Origin: Clostridiales bacterium
GTDB taxonomy: Bacteria; Bacillota; Clostridia; Oscillospirales; Oscillospiraceae
Length of the DNA stretch: 17,624 nucleotides
Assembly: GCA_004555705.1 (NCBI GenBank)
Contig: SFHI01000041.1
Location: forward strand, 1-17,624
Direction: 5' to 3'
Shown: positions 14,020 to 17,624 of the stretch, piece by piece
How positions within the stretch are numbered: the stretch's first letter is position 1
Layout of the letters: every line of letters starts with the position of its first letter
Made by a program: the position numbers and the translations under genes
The notes under the pieces: generated by a model
What the model saw: only the letters and a program-made list of their open reading frames with translations
What the model was told of the DNA's origin: nothing
Database searches by the model: none

Positions 14020-14209
14020 CAAATTGGTGTTTATAATTGACAATTAACAATTGACAATTGACAATTAAGGAATCCCTTCGGGATGAATTTAAATTAAAAC
14101 AGGCCGAAAACAGGCTGCTTTATTTTTAAATTGTCTTGTTGGGACACAATAATTGTCAATTTTCAATTGTCAATTGTCAATTTGGCGAAGCCGTTCAAAC
14201 ACCAATTTG
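14020..14209. repeat. Composite intergenic repeat E10 in the DUF1292-tcdA leader
   Basis: Bounded by CAAATTGGTGTTT (14020-14032) and CAAACACCAATTTG (14196-14209). The cargo is AATTGACAATT-type tandem arms with ATCCCTTCGGGAT, an AT-rich hairpin centred on CAGGCCGAAAACAGGCTG, and the inverse arms ending near 14183. It lies between the promoter at 13960-13988 and the ribosome site at 14245-14249, so it should be present in the mRNA leader. Confidence 0.85.
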
Positions 14210-14257
14210 TCTTTCCGAAATGGCATCGCAGAATTTATCAGCATGGAGGTATTCCCT

Positions 14258-14548
14258 ATGGATATGGAGCAGGAAATCCAGCAGGAGGAGGACAACATCC
14301 TCACCCTCACCGATGAAAACGGGGAGGAAACGGAATTCGAGTATCTGGACAGCGTGGAGTATCAGGGCGCGGAGTATCTGATTCTCACCCCCACCGGGGA
14401 GGAGTCCGGTCAGGTGGTGATCCTCCAGGTGGAGCCGGTGGACGAGGAAACCGAGAATTACCTGGCCCTGGAGGACGAGGCGCTGCTGAACGCGGTCTAC
14501 GCCATCTTCCGGGAGCGGTACAAGGATGTGCTGACCTTTGAGGACTGA
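14258..14548 (+). CDS. DUF1292 family protein
   Basis: A 96-aa, highly acidic protein matching the DUF1292/UPF0473 pattern: LTDENGEETEFEYLDSVEYQ, then GAEYLILTP, a beta-strand with VVILQVEP, and a C-terminal LEDEALLNAVYAIFRERY. The family is widespread in Firmicutes, often near tRNA or alanyl-tRNA synthetase genes, and its function is unknown. The start is the ATG at 14258, because GGAGG lies 8 nt upstream (14245-14249). The frame is open far upstream, but that part is repeat E10. The tcdA-like gene starts 5 nt after its stop, so the two are co-transcribed. Confidence 0.85.
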   Translation: MDMEQEIQQEEDNILTLTDENGEETEFEYLDSVEYQGAEYLILTPTGEESGQVVILQVEPVDEETENYLALEDEALLNAVYAIFRERYKDVLTFED

Positions 14549-14553
14549 AGGCC

Positions 14554-15273
14554 ATGGGCGCGGAATCTTCCAGAACGGAAATGCTCCTGGGGCCTGAGGC
14601 TCTGGAAAAGCTCCGGCGCGCCCGGGTGGCCGTGTTCGGCCTGGGCGGCGTGGGGGGCTACGTGGTGGAGGCCCTGGCCCGGGGCGGCATCGGCGCCCTG
14701 GACCTGGTGGACAGCGATACCATTGGCGAAAGCAACCTGAACCGGCAGCTTCTGGCCCTCCGCTCCACCCTTGGGCTTCCCAAAACCGAAGCCGCCCGGC
14801 GCCGGGTGCTGGACATCAATCCCGGAATCGCGGTGAAAACCTGGGAGCTTTTCTATAACGCGGAAACGGCGGATTCCTTTGACCTGGGGGAATACGACTA
14901 TATCGTGGACGCCATTGATACGGTCAGCGCCAAGCTGCTGCTGATTCAGCGGGCCGTGCAGGCGGGAACACCCATCATCAGCTCCATGGGTACCGGCAAC
15001 AAGCTGGATCCCTCGCTTTTCCGGGTGGAGGACCTGGCCAAAACCAGCATGGACCCCCTGGCCCGGGTCATGCGCCGGGAGCTGGGCAAGCGGGGCATCA
15101 AGCACCTGAAGGTGGTTTACTCCCCGGAGGAGGCCCTGACCCCCCAGGGGGGCCGGGAGGAGGCGGAGCGATTGGGCAAGCGCCAGATTCCCGGCAGCAT
15201 CTCCTTTGTCCCCGGCGCCGCCGGCCTGATCCTGGCCGGCGAAGTCATCCGCTGCATTGCCGGGGTTAATTGA
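14554..15273 (+). CDS. tcdA: tRNA threonylcarbamoyladenosine dehydratase (TcdA/CsdL type)
   Basis: A 239-aa E1-like enzyme of the ThiF/MoeB fold. TcdA uses ATP to cyclise the t6A side chain at tRNA position 37 into ct6A. The nucleotide-binding motif FGLGGVGGYVVEALARGG (28-45) is followed by DLVDSDTIGESNLNRQ (50-65), with the Asp and Arg that contact ATP, and by DYIVDAIDTVSAKLLL (115-130). The C-terminus has GSISFVPGAAGLILAGEVI (214-232), typical of the TcdA branch. The CxxC zinc pairs of MoeB and ThiF are absent, as expected for TcdA. The start at 14554 is 5 nt after the DUF1292 stop and has only a weak GAAGG site, so translation may depend on coupling. MtaB, encoded at 16037, acts on the same t6A37. 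Confidence 0.9.
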   Translation: MGAESSRTEMLLGPEALEKLRRARVAVFGLGGVGGYVVEALARGGIGALDLVDSDTIGESNLNRQLLALRSTLGLPKTEAARRRVLDINPGIAVKTWELFYNAETADSFDLGEYDYIVDAIDTVSAKLLLIQRAVQAGTPIISSMGTGNKLDPSLFRVEDLAKTSMDPLARVMRRELGKRGIKHLKVVYSPEEALTPQGGREEAERLGKRQIPGSISFVPGAAGLILAGEVIRCIAGVN

Positions 15274-15292
15274 CAGTTGTCATCGATACGAT

Positions 15293-15525
15293 AAATTGGT
15301 GTTTGTAAGGGTGTGTTTCAAATTTCCTGTCATTGCGAACCAGTCCGCAGACTGGTGTGGCAATTCCCCGGTTAGAGGGAAAATGTACCGAAAAGCACCC
15401 GGAAGAATGGGAGTCGCCGCGATTTTTGGTGGTAATCGTTACCTGGCCCCTTTCAACCGGGGGATTGCCACGCCAGTGTGCGCACTGGCTCGCAATGACA
15501 GCTTTATTTTTCAAACACCAATTTG
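15293..15525. repeat. Composite intergenic repeat E11, long form
   Basis: The left end AAATTGGTGTTTG (15293-15305) and right end CAAACACCAATTTG (15512-15525) enclose an inverted-repeat cargo at 15326-15501. The cargo is nearly the same as that of E7, with the shared centre CGATTTTTGGTGGTAATCG. It begins 20 nt after the tcdA stop, between convergent genes. With the terminator of the HPr-like gene it fills the 340-nt gap. Confidence 0.85.
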
Positions 15526-15545
15526 TCACTCCGCTGTCTGCGGAT

Positions 15546-15577
15546 AAAAAAACCCGCCCCAGGTATTCCCGGAGCGG
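15546..15577 (-). terminator. Terminator of the HPr-like gene
   Basis: On the minus strand, CCGCTCC (15577-15571), a 10-nt loop, then GGGGCGG (15560-15554), pairing with one G-U wobble and followed by a run of seven T (15552-15546). A second hairpin, TACCGGC / GCCGGTA with a 3-nt loop (15586-15602), lies between the stop codon and the terminator. Confidence 0.75.
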
Positions 15578-15613
15578 TGCATTCATACCGGCGCGGCCGG
15601 TACTTGCCAATAT

Positions 15614-15853
15614 TTATCTGCCCTTCACCTCAAATCGGGCGGCATCGGCGCGGAAGGCTTCGAATTCCTCCCGGGTGCAGTCCAAACAGGCGGTGATGGG
15701 GGCGCTGTAGTCCAGGCAGAACATCTCCATGAAGCTCTTGCCGTTGACCCGGTGGTGCCGGTCCCCCACGCTGATGGGGAAGGGCCGGGACGTGGCCAGG
15801 GTGACAAAATCCAACACATCCTGAACGCAGGTCAGCCGAACCTGAAACTCCAT
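15614..15853 (-). CDS. HPr-like protein without the phosphocarrier histidine
   Basis: A 79-aa protein with the length and pattern of the HPr fold: MEFQVRLTCVQDVLDFVTLA, then RHHRVNGKSFMEMFCLDYSA (32-51), aligning with the KSIMGVMSL segment of HPr around regulatory Ser46 (here S40). The catalytic GIHARPA segment around His15 is absent; QDVLDFVTLA occupies that place. It therefore cannot act as a normal PTS phosphocarrier, although it keeps the serine that HPr kinase modifies in HPr and Crh. GGAGG lies 6 nt before the ATG at 15853, and the promoter is at 15951-15979. Similar HPr-family proteins without the His are common in Clostridia, with no known role. No other PTS gene is nearby. Confidence 0.75.
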   Translation of the reverse strand: MEFQVRLTCVQDVLDFVTLATSRPFPISVGDRHHRVNGKSFMEMFCLDYSAPITACLDCTREEFEAFRADAARFEVKGR

Positions 15854-15950
15854 AAGTCGCCTCCGAAAAAGTCTGTGATACGCTGATTATTCTTTCTTTA
15901 CTCTTAATATAAAAAAGGAGAACAATCTCGGATCGACTCCAACGGTGCCT

Positions 15951-15979
15951 ATTATACCCTCCTTTTGCCGGAAATGCAA
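15951..15979 (-). promoter_or_regulatory. Sigma-A promoter of the HPr-like gene
   Basis: On the minus strand, TTGCAT (15979-15974), a 17-nt spacer, then a perfect TATAAT (15956-15951), followed by AGGCACCGTT. The leader is about 90 nt long and contains no obvious structure. Confidence 0.75.
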
Positions 15980-15989
15980 TTGGGCGGAT

Positions 15990-16018
15990 TTGACGATTAA
16001 CACAAAACATAACATGAT
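15990..16018 (+). promoter_or_regulatory. Candidate promoter of mtaB
   Basis: TTGACG (15990-15995), a 17-nt spacer, then CATGAT (16013-16018), 18 nt before the mtaB start codon. The -35 box is strong and the -10 box moderate. It is divergent from the promoter at 15951-15979, with no repeat element between them. Confidence 0.5.
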
Positions 16019-16036
16019 TTATTGGTGGAATTCACA

Positions 16037-17380
16037 ATGAAATTTGGCTTTTATACCCTGGGCTGCAAGACCAACCAGTTCGAAACCCAGGCCATGGAGC
16101 GCTTTCTCACCGAGCGCGGCCACGAGGTCGGCTCCTTTGAGAGTCCCTGCGATGGCTACATCATCAACACCTGCTCCGTTACCGCCGTGGCGGACAAGAA
16201 AAACCGGGCCGTGATCCGCCGGTGCCGCCGGGAGAATCCGGAGGCCGTCATCGGGGTCTGCGGCTGCTACACCCAGCACGCCCCGGAGGCGGTAAGGACG
16301 CTGGGAGTGGACGTTATCGGCGGCAGCGCGAAGCGGGAGGAATTCATTGAAAAAATGCTGGAAGCAGTCCAAAAAAAGGCTGTCATTGCGAGGAGCGAAG
16401 CGACGTGGCAATCCCCCGGATTTTCCGACAGCCCAATGGAACTGCTGGACAACGCCCTTTCCCGGCGGGAGTACGAGGTGCTCCCCGCGGGAGGTCTGGA
16501 GGAGCGGACCCGGGCCATGCTGAAGGTCCAGGACGGCTGCGTGAACTTCTGCTCCTACTGCATCATCCCCTACACCCGGGGCCCCATCCGGTCGGAGCCT
16601 CTGGACAAGGCGGTGGAGCAGGCCCGGGAGCTGGAAGCGCGGGGCTACCGGGAGATTGTGGTCACCGGCATCGAAATCGCGGGCTGGGGCCGGGACCTGC
16701 CCGGGAAGCCCCCGGTGCGGGTGCTGATCGAGGCCATCTGCGACGCGGTGCCCTCTCTCCGGATTCGCTTAGGGTCCCTGGAGCCGAGAATCGTCACCGA
16801 GGAATTCTGCGCCGCGCTGGCGGGGCACCCCAACCTCTGCCCCCAGTTCCATCTGTCCATGCAGTCCGGCTGCGACACGGTGCTGCAAAGGATGCGGCGC
16901 AAGTACGATACCGCCCGGTACCTGGAAAGTCTGGAGCTGCTGCGGAAATACTTCCCCGGCTGCGCCGTCACCACGGACATGATCGTGGCCTTCCCCGGGG
17001 AGACCGGGGAGGAGTTCCGGCAGAGCCTGGAATTCATCCAAAAATGCGCCTTTGCCGAGATGCACATCTTCCCCTACTCCCGCCGCCCGGGAACCCCCGC
17101 GGCGGATATGCCCGGGCAGCTGGGCAACGCCGTGAAGGAGGAGCGGAGCCGCGCGGCCATCGCGGTTGCCCGGGAGATGAACCGTTCCTTCCGGGAGGGC
17201 CTTGTGGGCAGTGTCCAGGAGGTGCTGTTTGAGGAAGAGGAAGGCGGCCTTAGCACCGGCCACGCGAAAAACTATATCCGCGTCTGGGCCGAGGGAAGGG
17301 ATTTGCACAACCAGGTAAGAAATGTGCGTATCACCGCCCTCCACCAGGACGGCCTGCTGGGAGAAATCCTGAGCGAGTAA
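16037..17380 (+). CDS. mtaB: tRNA t6A37 methylthiotransferase MtaB
   Basis: A 447-aa radical-SAM methylthiotransferase that converts t6A37 to ms2t6A in tRNAs reading ANN codons. The N-terminal UPF0004 domain has its cluster cysteines C10 (LGCKTNQ), C46 (NTCSVT) and C77 (CGCYTQ). The radical-SAM cluster motif is C168, C172, C175 in GCVNFCSYC, followed by PYTRGPIRS. The C-terminus carries a TRAM-like segment ending in VRNVRITALHQDGLLGEI. KTNQFE after C10 and the length fit MtaB rather than MiaB or RimO. The ATG at 16037 has GGTGG 8 nt upstream; an in-frame TTG at 16022 is less likely. Residues about 115-128 (AVIARSEATWQSPG) come from an inserted palindromic repeat in the linker between the two domains, and the frame is intact. 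Confidence 0.95.
   Translation: MKFGFYTLGCKTNQFETQAMERFLTERGHEVGSFESPCDGYIINTCSVTAVADKKNRAVIRRCRRENPEAVIGVCGCYTQHAPEAVRTLGVDVIGGSAKREEFIEKMLEAVQKKAVIARSEATWQSPGFSDSPMELLDNALSRREYEVLPAGGLEERTRAMLKVQDGCVNFCSYCIIPYTRGPIRSEPLDKAVEQARELEARGYREIVVTGIEIAGWGRDLPGKPPVRVLIEAICDAVPSLRIRLGSLEPRIVTEEFCAALAGHPNLCPQFHLSMQSGCDTVLQRMRRKYDTARYLESLELLRKYFPGCAVTTDMIVAFPGETGEEFRQSLEFIQKCAFAEMHIFPYSRRPGTPAADMPGQLGNAVKEERSRAAIAVAREMNRSFREGLVGSVQEVLFEEEEGGLSTGHAKNYIRVWAEGRDLHNQVRNVRITALHQDGLLGEILSE
16380..16420. repeat. TGTCATTGCGAG-type palindromic repeat inside mtaB
   Basis: TGTCATTGCGAGGAGCGAAG (16381-16400) continues CGACGTGGCAATCCCCCGG. It shares both ends with the cargo of E7 and E11, but its centre (GAGCGAAGC) differs from the ACCAGT centre of the intergenic copies. 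It lies within the coding frame and is translated as VIARSEATWQSPG. Confidence 0.85.
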
Positions 17381-17388
17381 GCCTTTGC

Positions 17389-17624
17389 CAAATTGGTGTT
17401 TGTAGGGATGATGACAGGAAAATACCTTCCCCCGGGGGGAAGGGGGACCGCGCAGCGGTGGATGAGGAACGGCGACCGCTGTAGACTATCAAATTGTCCC
17501 AATTTATCGAAATTCGTCCAAATGTTGTACCGTAATTCCTACCGCTGCGGAAAATTTCAGGTTTCGCCATTCCTCATCCGCCCCTTCGGGGCACCTTCCC
17601 CCCGGGGGAAGGTATTGCTTTCCG
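17389..17624. repeat. Composite intergenic repeat E12, right end outside the window
   Basis: CAAATTGGTGTTTG (17389-17402) begins 9 nt after the mtaB stop. The cargo at 17421-17616 is another inverted-repeat unit, about 196 bp. AATACCTTCCCCCGGGG at the left mirrors CCCCGGGGGAAGGTATT at the right, and the arms extend through GGATGAGGAA to about 52 nt with a variable middle. The right terminal repeat is not reached. No gene is visible after mtaB. Confidence 0.8.

Noticed and set aside
11929..14040. 703-codon open frame antisense to the lipoprotein
   Set aside because: It is composed of Gly, His, Gln and Val runs typical of an antisense shadow, starts inside repeat DNA, and lies opposite a clear lipoprotein gene.
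14554..15273. ThiF/MoeB (sulfur carrier activation) identity for the E1-like gene
   Set aside because: The CxxC zinc pairs of MoeB/ThiF are missing, no ThiS/MoaD-like gene is nearby, and the C-terminal SFVPGAAGL segment fits TcdA.
1..17624. CRISPR-like spaced repeats
   Set aside because: The repeats occur in both orientations, are kilobases apart and are bounded as inverted pairs; there is no regular repeat-spacer spacing and no cas gene.

Overview
The window looks like a chromosomal segment of a GC-rich, Gram-positive gut Clostridium of the Oscillospiraceae/Ruminococcaceae type. This placement is inferred from the gene content (NrdR, an MsmX-like ATPase, zinc-ribbon Ser/Thr kinases, a DUF1292 protein), the strong GGAGG ribosome sites, the GC-rich codon use, and intergenic repeats of the kind common in that group. 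There is no rRNA, tRNA, CRISPR array, phage gene or transposase.

Layout, left to right: a receptor-like Ser/Thr kinase with choline-binding-type wall repeats (+, 258-2567); a small membrane protein bracketed by 62-bp inverted repeats (-, 2964-3365); nrdR overlapping an SdpI-like membrane protein gene (+, 3729-4675); signal peptidase I followed 4 nt later by a ZIP metal transporter (-, 6180 to 4872); a DegV protein (+, 6756-7625); an orphan sugar-importer ATPase of the MsmX/UgpC type (-, 9106-7913); a second zinc-ribbon Ser/Thr kinase (-, 10501-9365); an FHA-domain membrane protein (-, 11474-10872); a lipoprotein combining a parvulin-like PPIase, a C39-like peptidase and a zinc ribbon (-, 13881-12013); a DUF1292 gene followed by a TcdA-like E1 enzyme (+, 14258-15273); an HPr-like protein without the catalytic His (-, 15853-15614); and the tRNA methylthiotransferase MtaB (+, 16037-17380).

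Two functional themes stand out. The first is phosphosignalling at the cell envelope: two related zinc-ribbon kinases, an FHA reader next to one of them, and a secreted lipoprotein upstream of that reader. The second is tRNA A37 chemistry: TcdA and MtaB both act on t6A37, and only the HPr-like gene lies between them.

The most unusual feature is the intergenic DNA. Most gaps contain an element bounded by the 14-bp terminal inverted repeat CAAATTGGTGTTTG / CAAACACCAATTTG. Each element carries a different set of smaller palindromes: a TGTCATTGCGAG type, a GTAGGGGCGG type, and tandem AATTGTC arms with a CCCTTCGGG hairpin. In three places an element sits between a good sigma-A promoter and the gene's ribosome site, so it should be transcribed as a structured 5' leader. 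A related but different palindrome has entered the mtaB reading frame without breaking it. In several genes the open frame continues upstream through the repeat, which makes naive start-codon calls too long. I chose starts by ribosome-site position.
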